A DNA stretch of 64,000 bases from Guyparkeria sp016278265 (GTDB taxonomy: Bacteria; Pseudomonadota; Gammaproteobacteria; Halothiobacillales; Halothiobacillaceae), in assembly GCF_044582145.1 (NCBI RefSeq), contig NZ_JBDODO010000010.1. One strand, written 5' to 3'. The position numbers and the translations under genes were made by a program. The notes below the pieces were generated by a model. The model saw only the letters and a list, made by a program, of their open reading frames with translations, was not told the origin of the DNA and ran no database searches. Positions 8,035-18,801 of this stretch are shown here, one piece after another; within the stretch, counting starts at the first letter, position 1; the number at the start of each line of letters is the position of its first letter.

Positions 8035-8058
8035 ACATATATGGCGTCCGATATATGT
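8035..8058. promoter_or_regulatory. Inverted repeat in nadB-rpoE intergenic region
   Basis: Two perfect 8-base arms, ACATATAT and ATATATGT, are separated by GGCGTCCG. The repeat is AT-rich in a GC-rich chromosome and stands 33 bases upstream of nadB and about 208 bases upstream of rpoE. It looks like a dimeric repressor operator; the regulator is unknown. Confidence 0.45.
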
Positions 8059-8265
8059 CTCAAACGCGGGTTTTCGATACACTGACGTCCAGCGAGTATA
8101 CGTGCTTGGAGGGCTTGGCACGGGGATCGGGCCTTGCCTGGTCTGACGTTGGGCTATCAAGGCGGCCGGGGTTGGCTGACAAGCCGATCCAGCGGGTCGT
8201 CCAAGGTCGGCGCAAACCTCACCTTTTTATTAACGATTTGTACGCAGGCAGGACCAGACACGGAA

Positions 8266-8856
8266 ATGAGCGCCGAGGAGAACGACAAGGCCCTGGTGGC
8301 CCGCGCGCGCAAAGGCGACCGGCGAGCCTTCGATCTTCTGGTCCTCAAATATCAGCATCGCGTGCAGCGCCTGATCGCGCGGTACATCCGTGATCCCGAG
8401 CTCGTGTTTGATCTGGCGCAGGAAACCTTCATTAAAGCCTACCGGGCGTTGGAGCGCTTTCGGGGCGACAGCGCGTTCTACACTTGGGTCTACCGCATCG
8501 CCGTCAATACCGCCAAGAACCAGCTTGCCTCGGATGCGCGCGGCGGCTACATGGTGTCATTGAACTCCGGCGGGTCGGACGAGTCAGACGAACCAATGAT
8601 GGAGCCCGAGGCGTTGCGTGATGGCGGAACGCCGGAGGCGATCGCAGCGACCGAGGAGCTCAAGACGGCCATTGATAGGGCGATTTCGGATCTGCCCGAG
8701 GATTTGCGCACGGCCTTGACGCTGCGAGAGATGGAAGGGCTGAGTTACGACGAGATTGCGGCGGTCATGGGCTGCCCGATCGGGACGGTACGGTCGAGGA
8801 TCTTCCGCGCCCGTGAAGCGATTGAGCAGTCGATTGAGCCGTTCAAAGGCGATTAA
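8266..8856 (+). CDS. rpoE: RNA polymerase sigma factor RpoE (AlgU)
   Basis: A 196-residue ECF sigma factor. Region 2 spans about residues 17-85 (DLAQETFIKAYRALERFRG, then YTWVYRIAVNTAKN). Region 4 lies near residues 140-190 and includes LSYDEIAAVMGCPIGTVRSRI, the -35 recognition helix. ATG 8266 is preferred over upstream in-frame starts because MSAEENDKALV gives the normal family length (about 193). It heads the operon with its anti-sigma factor and the RseB/RseC regulators, so it should control the periplasmic stress response, including mucD downstream. Confidence 0.95.
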   Translation: MSAEENDKALVARARKGDRRAFDLLVLKYQHRVQRLIARYIRDPELVFDLAQETFIKAYRALERFRGDSAFYTWVYRIAVNTAKNQLASDARGGYMVSLNSGGSDESDEPMMEPEALRDGGTPEAIAATEELKTAIDRAISDLPEDLRTALTLREMEGLSYDEIAAVMGCPIGTVRSRIFRAREAIEQSIEPFKGD

Positions 8857-8873
8857 TTTAGGTGGCATCTGTG

Positions 8874-9563
8874 ATGAAGCAACGGCAGGCAAACGAACCA
8901 ACAATCCTTCGGGACACCATTTCGGATTGGTGGGACGATGAATGGCAGGCGGACGAGCGAGAAGTCGACGCCCTGTTGGCCGATGTCGATGGCGTTCGTG
9001 CGCGTACCCGAAGCTACGATCTCATCGGTGGCCGGCTGCGCGGTGAGCCGCTGGCCACGCGTGATTTGCTCGATTCGATCAATGCCCGCCTCGACGAGAT
9101 TCCGGATGCCGAGCGTCCGGGCGGCGGCAAGGTGGTCGCTTTGTCGAGCGCTCGCAACTGGCAGAATCGGCGTGTCTGGCAGGGAGCCATGGCGGCGTCT
9201 CTGTTCGCCGCGGTCACGGCCGTTGGCCTGACCCTGTCAACCGGGGACCGCACGGCAGTCAATGGGGAAGCGCCCATGCAGGCCGAGGGGCCAACCGACA
9301 ACGACCGCGCCGTTATGGCATCGCTCAAGGCTCAGAAAATGCCCGAAAATGCCTCGCCGGCAGCGATTGCGGCCACGACGCAGCAAGGTCGTGTCATTCA
9401 GGCCTCCACGACATCGAACAACGCACGCAAGCTGCCGGACTGGGCGACGGGGCGAAGCAACGCCGGCCCGGATCCCTACGTGGTGACGCATTACCGCATG
9501 GCGTCGCCCGAATTCGGTACCACCGGCCCCGAGGCGCGGGCCGCGACTTTTGACGGGAAATAA
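8874..9563 (+). CDS. rseA: Anti-sigma-E factor RseA/MucA
   Basis: A 229-residue membrane anti-sigma factor. The N-terminal cytoplasmic part (residues 10-80) fits the RseA/MucA sigma-binding domain; a membrane span follows at about residues 105-125 (AMAASLFAAVTAVGLTLS), and the rest is periplasmic, rich in Ala, Ser and Thr. ATG 8874 is chosen because AGGTGG lies 8 bases upstream; an in-frame GTG at 8862 is possible. Known: regulated proteolysis by DegS/AlgW and RseP releases RpoE. Sequence divergence is high, as is normal for this family; the call leans on position. Confidence 0.85.
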   Translation: MKQRQANEPTILRDTISDWWDDEWQADEREVDALLADVDGVRARTRSYDLIGGRLRGEPLATRDLLDSINARLDEIPDAERPGGGKVVALSSARNWQNRRVWQGAMAASLFAAVTAVGLTLSTGDRTAVNGEAPMQAEGPTDNDRAVMASLKAQKMPENASPAAIAATTQQGRVIQASTTSNNARKLPDWATGRSNAGPDPYVVTHYRMASPEFGTTGPEARAATFDGK

Positions 9564-9573
9564 GCGAGGCGTG

Positions 9574-10701
9574 ATGCGAGCATTGCGGTTGCCTTTTCGT
9601 AAGCCATTCTGGATGGCCACTCTCGCCTTGGCGGGGGTGGCCTTCTGCTGTGCGCCCGTCAGGGCCGAACCGCTGCTCGAGGCGTTGCCGGCCGAACCGG
9701 AAGAACCAAGCAGCCTGGAAACCCCGGCGGACAGCCCCGGCCAAACGGGCACGGAAGCCATGCGAGAACGGATTCGCGCGATGGTCGTCGCCATGGCCAG
9801 CCGTAGCTATGGTGGACGGTTCATCCACATGCGGGGTGATCAGATCGACCTGATGCGGGTGGTGCATCGCCAGATCGATGGCAAGCGTGTCGAATTGCTG
9901 GTTGCCGAGAACGGCGAGGTGAGGGAGATCCGTCGACTGGGTGATCGGTGTGCCTGTCTTTGGCCGGAGCGCCGCCAGGTGATGCTCGGCTACTACCCCA
10001 ACATCAACAGCCGGCTTTCCGGCGAACGCTTTGAATCCATCGATGAGCTCGAGGACGATTACCGCCTGATCGACTTGGGTGGCAGTCGCGTAGCCGGCGA
10101 GAGCTGCAACCTGATGGCCGTCGTGCCGCGTGACGATTATCGCTACGGCTACAAGCTCTGTATTGGTGACCAGGAACCGTTGTTGCTGCGCATGAGCATC
10201 TACGATGAGCGCGGTCGCCCGATCGAGCACAACCAATTCACCCAGGTCGAATCGCTGGAGTCGGTGGAGCTGACGTTCCAGGATGAATTGCTTGAGGGTC
10301 TCGAGGCAGATTTCGAGCAGACAGAGTTGGGGGGCGAGCCCGTGGAACAGGCGCCTATCCGCCAGAGTGGCTGGATTGTTGACCCGTTGCCCGCCGGGTT
10401 TGAGATCAGCTCAAGTAGTTGGCGGGGTAACCCGGTGACCGGCCAGTATTTCGAGCACATGGTGATTACCGACGGGTTGGCAACGGCTTCCGTTTTCGTG
10501 GAAAAGCGCGATGGAGACGCCGCACGTCAGGTTACCCACACCGATCCGGGGATGACGATCGCGGCGCGTAATGTCGACCACGTGCGGATTACGGCCATGG
10601 GCGACGTCCCTGTCGCGACGGTCGAATTCTTGGTCGAAAACACGGTGCGTGACGAGGTCGCGACGGACATGGAACAGACTGAGAGCCGCCGGGGCGACTA
10701 A
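9574..10701 (+). CDS. rseB: Sigma-E regulatory protein RseB/MucB
   Basis: A 375-residue periplasmic protein. The signal peptide occupies about residues 1-32 (LALAGVAFCCAPVRAE). The N-terminal domain resembles LolA-like folds with FIHMRGDQIDLMRVVHR and REIRRLGDR; the C-terminal part matches the MucB/RseB C-terminal domain (SGWIVDPLPAGFEI, HMVITDGLATASVFVE). Known: it binds the periplasmic part of RseA and senses off-pathway lipopolysaccharide. The stop overlaps the rseC start (TAATG), so rseC is probably translationally coupled. Confidence 0.9.
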   Translation: MRALRLPFRKPFWMATLALAGVAFCCAPVRAEPLLEALPAEPEEPSSLETPADSPGQTGTEAMRERIRAMVVAMASRSYGGRFIHMRGDQIDLMRVVHRQIDGKRVELLVAENGEVREIRRLGDRCACLWPERRQVMLGYYPNINSRLSGERFESIDELEDDYRLIDLGGSRVAGESCNLMAVVPRDDYRYGYKLCIGDQEPLLLRMSIYDERGRPIEHNQFTQVESLESVELTFQDELLEGLEADFEQTELGGEPVEQAPIRQSGWIVDPLPAGFEISSSSWRGNPVTGQYFEHMVITDGLATASVFVEKRDGDAARQVTHTDPGMTIAARNVDHVRITAMGDVPVATVEFLVENTVRDEVATDMEQTESRRGD

Positions 10702-11207
10702 TGAACCAGGAACGGGCGACAATCGATCAGCCGGTCCTCGAAACGGCACGGGTTGTCGCCGTGGAGGCGGAGGGGGCCTGGCTCGAATCGGAGGGTCAGA
10801 GTGGCTGCACTAACTGCCGTGAGGGCCGTGGCTGTGGCGTCAGTGTGTTCCAGCGGCTCTTTCGCCTGCCGCGTCATCGGCTTTACCTGCCCACCCATGA
10901 GTCATTAACGGTGGGTGACCACGTGGTCATCGCGCTTTCGCAACGAGCGGTCCTAGTGGCTTCTCTGTGGCTGTATTTCGCTCCGTTGGTGGGGTTGCTC
11001 ACCGGTGCGCTGGTGGTAGAGGCGCTTTTCGTTCGTGAATGGTTGACGGTTCTGGGTGGCCTCGCCGGACTGGCCGGCGCCTTGCTCTTCGTGCATGGTC
11101 GCCAACAACGTCAGGCCCGTTCCGGGGCGTTCTTCCCCGTGCTGCATGAAATCACGCTTCGTCAGGCCGGCGATCCGTCCCACGAGTCGTCACACGAGTC
11201 TGTGTAA
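10701..11207 (+). CDS. rseC: SoxR-reducing/sigma-E regulatory protein RseC
   Basis: A 168-residue membrane protein. The N-terminal region has a Cys-rich segment (SGCTNCREGRGCG, residues 35-47) characteristic of the RseC/MucC family, then two membrane spans at about residues 88-108 and 113-130. The tail is Ser/His-rich. It is encoded in the standard rpoE-rseABC order with a one-base overlap with rseB. Known roles are modest positive modulation of sigma-E and an association with electron transfer in the SoxR-reducing Rsx system; the exact role here is inferred. Confidence 0.88.
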   Translation: MNQERATIDQPVLETARVVAVEAEGAWLESEGQSGCTNCREGRGCGVSVFQRLFRLPRHRLYLPTHESLTVGDHVVIALSQRAVLVASLWLYFAPLVGLLTGALVVEALFVREWLTVLGGLAGLAGALLFVHGRQQRQARSGAFFPVLHEITLRQAGDPSHESSHESV

Positions 11208-11319
11208 CAGGTTGATTTTTCTGGACGTCGATTCGGAGTAAGCTTTAGCATGCGCCTTGGTGTTTGGCTGGCGTGCTGCCCTCGAATCCCGTTTTTCACG
11301 TTTCCCCGGTCGTTTCCCG

Positions 11320-12810
11320 ATGCGTTCACCCCGAATGGTCTTTCCACGCCTCGCAAGCTTCCCTCAGGCGCTCGTTACATTGTCCCTTGTCGTCCTGCTG
11401 TCGGCGGGCTGTACCGATCCCGAGGATCAACTCCCTGCCGTGCAGGTGACCGGCTTGCCGGACTTCACGCAATTGGTGGAAACCAATGCCTCGTCGGTCG
11501 TCAACATTACCGGCGTCAGCAGCCTGCCTTCGCTGGGCCAACAGGGCGAGGGCGGTGACAGTCGGCATGATTGGATGCGCGGGTTGTTCGGTGAACGCGC
11601 GGATGAACTGCCCGGTCCGCTGCTACCCCAGGAAAACGATGGGTCGGGCTTTATCCTCAGCGAGGACGGCTACGTCGTCACCAACGCGCATGTGATTGAA
11701 GGGGCGAGCAAGGTATTCGTGCGCCTGATCGACGGGCGCGAACTGGTGGCCGACGTGGTAGGTATCGACGGGATTGGCGACATCGCGTTGCTTAAGGTGG
11801 AGGCCGACGGGTTGCCATCGGTGTCGCTCGGCGATTCGGATGGGGTTAGGCCGGGGCAGTGGGCGCTCGCAATCGGCTCGCCCTACGGCTTCGACCAGAC
11901 CGTTACCGCTGGCATCATTAGTGGTTTGGGGCGGCATCTCCCCGGTCAATCGAACCAGCCGTACGTGCCTTTCATTCAGAGCGATGTGGCCATCAATCCG
12001 GGCAATTCGGGCGGCCCGTTGTTCAACACGGCGGGTCAGGTGGTCGGGATCAACGCCCAGATATTCACCGAATCCGGCGCCTTCAACGGCATCTCCTTCG
12101 CCATTCCGATCAACTACGTCGTCGACGTGATCCGGCAGATCAAACAGAACGGCGCGGTCAAGCGGGGTTTTCTTGGCGTGGAGGTGCGTGGCGTGAATAG
12201 GCAGCTTGCCAACCGCCTGGGCCTGGAGGCCGCCCGGGGTGCCGAGGTGGTGCGAATCGTCGAAGGCTCTCCGGCGGCCAATCTGTCGATCGGTGTAGGG
12301 GACATCATCCTCAGCGTCAATGGTATCCAGATGGCCGATGGCGCCGATCTGACCGAGGCATTGGGTTCGTTGCCGCCGGGTGCCGAGGCGAGCCTGGAGA
12401 TTTGGGCCGGTGGGGAAACCCGTCATGTCGAGATCACGCTGGCCTCGCTTCCCGAGCGGGAGGAACCCCGGGCGGATACGAGCATTCCCGAGTCCTCGGA
12501 GGAGCCCGAGCTGGTCGTGATCGAGACCCTCGGTATGATCCTGCGGCCGCTGGAAGCTGGCGGGGTGCGCATTGGCGAGCTCGATCCAACGGGTCCAGGC
12601 ACCTTGGCCGGCCTGATGCCGGGGGATCGGCTGATCTCGATCGATCGTCAGCCGGTGGACACCTTGACCGAGGCGTATCGTGAAATTGCTCGCATCGCCC
12701 ACAATCGGGGCAGGAAGGGCAACGACCTGGTGCTGTTCCTGGTCGAGCGTGACGGCGAGCAACGATTCTTCATGCCCGCCTTCTCGGGCAACCCGCACGA
12801 GTCGTCCTGA
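11320..12810 (+). CDS. mucD: HtrA/DegP-family periplasmic serine protease MucD
   Basis: A 496-residue HtrA protease with two PDZ domains. The catalytic triad is intact: His124 (TNAHVIEG), Asp154 (GIGDIALLK) and Ser230 (NPGNSGGP). PDZ domains lie at about residues 290-385 and 405-490. The N-terminal signal ends LLSAGC, so Cys31 may be lipidated, unlike soluble DegP. Candidate starts are ATG 11320, ATG 11335 and a TTG at 11257; none has a convincing ribosome site, and 11320 gives a normal signal peptide. It is the last gene of the rpoE operon and degrades or chaperones misfolded envelope proteins. Confidence 0.9.
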   Translation: MRSPRMVFPRLASFPQALVTLSLVVLLSAGCTDPEDQLPAVQVTGLPDFTQLVETNASSVVNITGVSSLPSLGQQGEGGDSRHDWMRGLFGERADELPGPLLPQENDGSGFILSEDGYVVTNAHVIEGASKVFVRLIDGRELVADVVGIDGIGDIALLKVEADGLPSVSLGDSDGVRPGQWALAIGSPYGFDQTVTAGIISGLGRHLPGQSNQPYVPFIQSDVAINPGNSGGPLFNTAGQVVGINAQIFTESGAFNGISFAIPINYVVDVIRQIKQNGAVKRGFLGVEVRGVNRQLANRLGLEAARGAEVVRIVEGSPAANLSIGVGDIILSVNGIQMADGADLTEALGSLPPGAEASLEIWAGGETRHVEITLASLPEREEPRADTSIPESSEEPELVVIETLGMILRPLEAGGVRIGELDPTGPGTLAGLMPGDRLISIDRQPVDTLTEAYREIARIAHNRGRKGNDLVLFLVERDGEQRFFMPAFSGNPHESS

Positions 12811-13177
12811 CTTTGAGAGCGGTCGGTAAGGGGTTGCGCGGATCCGATGCCAGTCTGACCCGGCGAGTCATGCGTGATCAAGGCACGATGTCGCCAGCGA
12901 ACCGGCAGCCACGCCAAGAGGTCGGAGCGCAGCGCACGGTCGACTCGTGAGGCCCCGGCTGGGTGTGTCTTTCACCAGGTATCTGGTGTGTTTCCGTCCT
13001 TGGAAAGAAAATAACTCATCCTCAGCGGACGGACGTCTTGCACCTGCCCGGCGCAAGACGCGCAGAGTGGCATCGGATCCGTGCAGCCCCTGCCCTGGCC
13101 CTATATACTGTGCGGCTCTTCTCGCGGCGTATTCCCGTTAGCCGCGGGGTTTCCCACCAACCGAAAGTTAAACCCCT
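12811..13177. other. Intergenic region mucD-lepA (no gene seen)
   Basis: This 367-base gap holds no convincing coding region on either strand. There is a small inverted repeat CACCAG-GTAT-CTGGTG at 12973-12988 with only a short T-run, a weak terminator candidate for mucD. A good -10 hexamer TATACT at 13104-13109 lacks an obvious -35, and may start the lepA-lepB transcript about 60 bases before the lepA ATG. Confidence 0.5.
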
Positions 13178-14989
<1,812 letters not shown>

Positions 14990-15032
14990 GTGTCGCCAGG
15001 CGCGACCCGATTGACCCAACGCGGAGCACGTC

Positions 15033-15872
15033 GTGGATTTTGAACTTCTCTTGGTGGTTGCCACTTTCGTCAGTGGCCTGATCTGGCTGATCGATCGTCT
15101 GGTCTTTCGGCCCAAACGCCGTGCGCGGCTGTCTTCCGAGGCGCAACAACTGGGTGCCGAGGCGGGTATCGATGGCGGGGCGGACAAGGATCACGAGCCA
15201 TTGCTGGTCGACTACGCCAAGTCGTTCTTTCCCATTCTGCTGGCAGTGTTGGTGATCCGCTCGTTCCTGTTCGAGCCGTTCCGTATCCCGTCGGGATCGA
15301 TGATGCCGACGTTGCTGGTCGGTGATTTCATCATGGTCAACAAGTTCACCTACGGCCTGCGCCTGCCGGTGGTCAATACCAAGGTGGTGCCGATTGGCGA
15401 GCCCGAGCGGGGTGATGTGGCCGTCTTTCGCTATCCCGAACAGCCCGACGTGGATTACATCAAGCGGATCGTGGGTCTGCCGGGGGATACGGTGCGCGTC
15501 GACGACGAGCGGCTGTGGATCAACGACGAACCAGTACCGCTCGAGACGACCGGTCGGTACGAGGGCGATGCCAATCTCAAGCATGCCGGCCTGACCATGG
15601 CGGTCGAGACATTGCCGGACGGCGGTCCGCACCAGATTCTCATCGACACCGATCGCCGACTGGGCGAGGGGCAATGGACGGTACCCGAGGGGCATTACTT
15701 CGTGATGGGAGACAACCGCAATCACAGTAACGACAGCCGCTTCTGGGGCTTCGTGCCCGAATCGAATCTGGTGGGCAAAGCGGTTATGATCTGGCTGCAC
15801 TGGAACTGGCAGGACGGTGGGTTCGACACCGGCCGGATTGGCCGCTCGATCGACACCATCGATACCGATTGA
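15033..15872 (+). CDS. lepB: Signal peptidase I LepB
   Basis: A 279-residue inner-membrane peptidase that removes signal peptides from secreted proteins. It has an N-terminal membrane span (residues 3-25) and a second at about 62-82. The catalytic Ser lies in PSGSMMPTL and the catalytic Lys in YIKRIVGLPGD; the MGDNRNHSNDSR box is intact. It starts with GTG at 15033, because MDFELLLV begins the first membrane span and no better start exists. Confidence 0.95.
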   Translation: MDFELLLVVATFVSGLIWLIDRLVFRPKRRARLSSEAQQLGAEAGIDGGADKDHEPLLVDYAKSFFPILLAVLVIRSFLFEPFRIPSGSMMPTLLVGDFIMVNKFTYGLRLPVVNTKVVPIGEPERGDVAVFRYPEQPDVDYIKRIVGLPGDTVRVDDERLWINDEPVPLETTGRYEGDANLKHAGLTMAVETLPDGGPHQILIDTDRRLGEGQWTVPEGHYFVMGDNRNHSNDSRFWGFVPESNLVGKAVMIWLHWNWQDGGFDTGRIGRSIDTIDTD

Positions 15873-15927
15873 CGTCAAACGAGGGAATGCCCCGTTCGTA
15901 CCGGCGGGCAAGCTGAGGATGAAGGAA

Positions 15928-16344
15928 ATGGACAACAGCGTTTCGAAGGGACAATTCGGCGGGCAGTTGAACGGCCAAGCGCTTGGTGCGACCCGCCAAG
16001 GCGGCATGTCGCTGGTGGGGTTGATCATCGCGGCAATCGTGCTGGGATTCGCGGCCCTGGTCGTGATGCAGGTCGTGCCGCTTTACATCGCCGACCAGAA
16101 GCTGACCAGTATCTTCGCGAGTCTTGAGGAAGAGGCTGCCGGCAGCCCGGCGGAGATCCGTCGCAAGATCGACAAACAGCTGGACATCAACGAAGCCGAC
16201 GATCGCTTCGACTCCAAGGAATTCGAGATTCGTCCGGTCACGGGCGGATACAGCGTCACCTACAATTACGACGGGCGCGCGACGTTGTTCGGCAACCTCT
16301 CGCTCGTCGCCGAGTTCAAACATCAGGCCCGTGTCCATAACTAA
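15928..16344 (+). CDS. DUF4845 single-span membrane protein
   Basis: A 138-residue protein with one membrane span (GMSLVGLIIAAIVLGFAALVVMQ), preceded by a QGG(M)SL-like sequence reminiscent of pilin-type N-termini, and a small extracytoplasmic domain. A DUF4845 protein between lepB and rnc is a recurrent gammaproteobacterial arrangement; its function is unknown. ATG 15928 is favoured because GAGG lies 9 bases upstream; ATG 15919 directly abuts that GAGG. The 3' end overlaps the rnc start by 14 bases. Confidence 0.8.
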   Translation: MDNSVSKGQFGGQLNGQALGATRQGGMSLVGLIIAAIVLGFAALVVMQVVPLYIADQKLTSIFASLEEEAAGSPAEIRRKIDKQLDINEADDRFDSKEFEIRPVTGGYSVTYNYDGRATLFGNLSLVAEFKHQARVHN

Positions 16345-17074
16345 AAGCAGCAATCCGCTGATTCGTGATCCGGACGCCCTGGCGCAATCGTTGGGGTTGG
16401 CGTTCGATAATGCCGACCTGCTTGCGCAGGCGCTGCGTCATCGCTCGTCCGGGAAACTCAACAACGAACGCCTGGAATTCCTGGGCGATTCGATCCTCAA
16501 CCTCGCCATCTCGGACTACCTTTACCGTCACAAGCCGGAAGCCACCGAGGGGGCGCTTTCCCGCCTGCGTGCCTCGGTGGTCCGTGAAGAGACCCTGGCC
16601 CAGGTCGCTCGCCGCATCGGGCTGGGCGACTACCTGATCATGGGGTCCGGCGAATTGAAGAGTGGCGGCCATCGCCGTGATTCGATCCTTGCCGACGCGC
16701 TGGAAGCGATCATCGGGGCCTTGTACCTCGACCAGGGGTTTATGCCGGCCCATGATTGGGTACAGGCGTTGTTCAATGACGAATTGATCTCGTTGCCGGA
16801 TGCCCAGCAGCTCAAGGACGCCAAGACGCAGTTGCAGGAATACCTGCAACGCGACCGACAGGCCCTGCCGGAATACGAGGTGCTCGAACAGATCGGGCAG
16901 GCGCACAAGCAGACCTTCGAGGTTGCCTGTCGGGTCAATGTTCGCAACGAACCATTCGCGACTCGCGCGAGCGGGTCGTCTCGTCGTCGCGCCGAGCAGG
17001 CGGCTGCACGACGGATGCTCAAGACGCTCAAGCAGCGCTACGACAACCACTCCCCATCGGAGAGCCAGGCATGA
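16331..17074 (+). CDS. rnc: Ribonuclease III
   Basis: A 247-residue double-strand-specific endoribonuclease that processes rRNA precursors and structured mRNAs. The catalytic signature NERLEFLGDSILNLAIS is at about residues 38-54, the second acidic cluster DSILADALEAIIGALYLD near 118-135, and the dsRNA-binding domain occupies the last 75 residues. GTG 16331 is chosen as the only start giving the normal N-terminus; the frame is open further upstream inside the DUF4845 gene. The stop overlaps the era start (ATGA). Confidence 0.93.
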   Translation: MSITKSSNPLIRDPDALAQSLGLAFDNADLLAQALRHRSSGKLNNERLEFLGDSILNLAISDYLYRHKPEATEGALSRLRASVVREETLAQVARRIGLGDYLIMGSGELKSGGHRRDSILADALEAIIGALYLDQGFMPAHDWVQALFNDELISLPDAQQLKDAKTQLQEYLQRDRQALPEYEVLEQIGQAHKQTFEVACRVNVRNEPFATRASGSSRRRAEQAAARRMLKTLKQRYDNHSPSESQA

Positions 17075-17970
17075 CCCCATCGCCCCGTTTCGGTCACGTG
17101 GCGATCGTCGGTCGCCCTAACGTCGGCAAATCCACGCTGGTCAACCGGTTGGTGGGCCAGAAGGTCTCGATCACCGCGCCCAAACCGCAAACGACTCGTC
17201 ACCGGATCACCGGCATTATCACCGAGCCACGTGGTCAAATCGTGCTGATCGACACGCCCGGGCTTCATGAGGGTGGCCGGGATGCCCTTAACCGTCAGCT
17301 CAATCGCACAGCGCGCAGCGCGCTTGAGGGCGTCGACCTGATTCTGTTCATGGTTCAGGCGGGACAGTTCGGCGCCGAGGACGAGGCCGTACTGCGTCTG
17401 CTTTCGCATGTCGAAGCGCCGGTGGTGCTGGTGGTGAACAAGGTCGACCTGGTCAACGACAAGACCGAACTATTGCCGTTTTTGGCGAAGGTCGGCGACA
17501 AGGGCAATTTCGCCGAGATCTACCCGATGAGCGCCCGGCGTCGACGTGGCCTCGATGGCCTATTGGATCTGGTGTTCTCGTACTTGCCGGAAGGGCCGAT
17601 TGGTTACGACGCCGACCAGGTCACCACTGCACCCGTGCGTTTCATGACCGCCGAGATCATTCGCGAGAAGCTGGCTCGCTCGTTGCACGACGAGTTGCCT
17701 TATCAGACCACCGTGATGATCGAGCGCTTCGAGGAAACCGATAACCTGGTCACCATCGGCGCAGTCATCTACGTCGCGCGCACCGGCCAGAAGGGCATCG
17801 TGATCGGCAACAAGGGGTCACGCCTGAAGATCGTGGGACAACAGGCGCGCGAGGCGATCGAACACCTGATCCAAAAGCGCGTGATGCTCGATCTCTGGGT
17901 CAAGGTGGCCGACGACTGGGCGGACGACGAACGTTCCGTCGCCGCACTCGGATACCAGTTGCCCGAATGA
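17071..17970 (+). CDS. era: GTPase Era
   Basis: A 299-residue ribosome-assembly GTPase. G1 GRPNVGKST is at residues 12-20, with DTPG (G3) and NKVD (G4) following. The C-terminal KH domain includes GQKGIVIGNKGSRLK, which binds the 3' end of 16S rRNA. Standard length. It is translationally coupled to rnc by an ATGA overlap and followed by recO, the conserved rnc-era-recO order. Confidence 0.97.
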   Translation: MTPSPRFGHVAIVGRPNVGKSTLVNRLVGQKVSITAPKPQTTRHRITGIITEPRGQIVLIDTPGLHEGGRDALNRQLNRTARSALEGVDLILFMVQAGQFGAEDEAVLRLLSHVEAPVVLVVNKVDLVNDKTELLPFLAKVGDKGNFAEIYPMSARRRRGLDGLLDLVFSYLPEGPIGYDADQVTTAPVRFMTAEIIREKLARSLHDELPYQTTVMIERFEETDNLVTIGAVIYVARTGQKGIVIGNKGSRLKIVGQQAREAIEHLIQKRVMLDLWVKVADDWADDERSVAALGYQLPE

Positions 17971-17985
17971 CGCCGACCGGGTCCG

Positions 17986-18729
17986 TTGGCAAGGGCCGAT
18001 GACGTAGTGCGCGGTTTTTTGCTCCACGCACGACCGTTCAAGGAACACGGCCTGCTGCTCGACTGGTTGACCGACACTCGCGGCTGGGTACGCATGCGCC
18101 AGAACGGCGGGCGTCGGGTCAAGAAACGGGGCAGTCATCGTCCGCCCAACTTCGTTTGTCTGGAGGTGGAGACAGCCGGACGAGGGGGGTGGCCGATACT
18201 GACCGGGGCCGAGCCGGTCGAGGGACTGCGTTTTCTGCACGGTCAATCGCTGGCCGCCGCCTTCTATCTGCATGAGCTTATTCTGCGGGCACTGCGCCCC
18301 GAAGAGTCGGTGCCGGGTCTGTTTCTCGACTACTGGAAAAGCCTGGCCATGCTCGATTCACCCGAGATGCCGGTCTCCGTTGTGGTGCGTCGCTTCGAGC
18401 GTCGTTTGCTGGAACACCTCGGCGCCGGTCTGGATTGGGAACGGGCGTCCGATGGCCTGCCGATCGAGCCAGATCGGCAATATCGCGTTGGCCTCCAGGG
18501 CGGTATCGTGTCCAGCAACGGAGCGAATGCCGTGTCGGGCCGGCTGCTGCTCTCGGTTGCTCGCGACGAGGTGCTGGATGGGGCCGACGATCGCCGTCGG
18601 GCACGGGACCTGATGCAGGGCTTGCTGGCCCCTCACGTCGGCTCGGCGCCCTTCCTGTCGCGAAGGCTGTGGCCCAGCGCCAAGGATTCGACTCGGGGCC
18701 CCGATGCAGACGACCCTCCCAGGCCCTAG
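17986..18729 (+). CDS. recO: DNA repair protein RecO
   Basis: A 247-residue protein of the RecFOR gap-repair pathway, which loads RecA and anneals SSB-coated DNA. The N-terminal OB-fold begins GFLLHARPFKEHGLLLDWLT, the family signature. The gene is in the same frame as era, whose stop ends at 17970; the only suitable start is TTG 17986, 15 bases later. The family zinc-finger cysteines are not evident, as in several gammaproteobacterial RecO proteins. Confidence 0.88.
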   Translation: MARADDVVRGFLLHARPFKEHGLLLDWLTDTRGWVRMRQNGGRRVKKRGSHRPPNFVCLEVETAGRGGWPILTGAEPVEGLRFLHGQSLAAAFYLHELILRALRPEESVPGLFLDYWKSLAMLDSPEMPVSVVVRRFERRLLEHLGAGLDWERASDGLPIEPDRQYRVGLQGGIVSSNGANAVSGRLLLSVARDEVLDGADDRRRARDLMQGLLAPHVGSAPFLSRRLWPSAKDSTRGPDADDPPRP

Positions 18730-18801
18730 ACTGTTCGCCCCAGATATTGAATCGTTTATTGGATCGATCAACGCTCACACTGACTCCGGAAGCCGAAGAC
18801 C

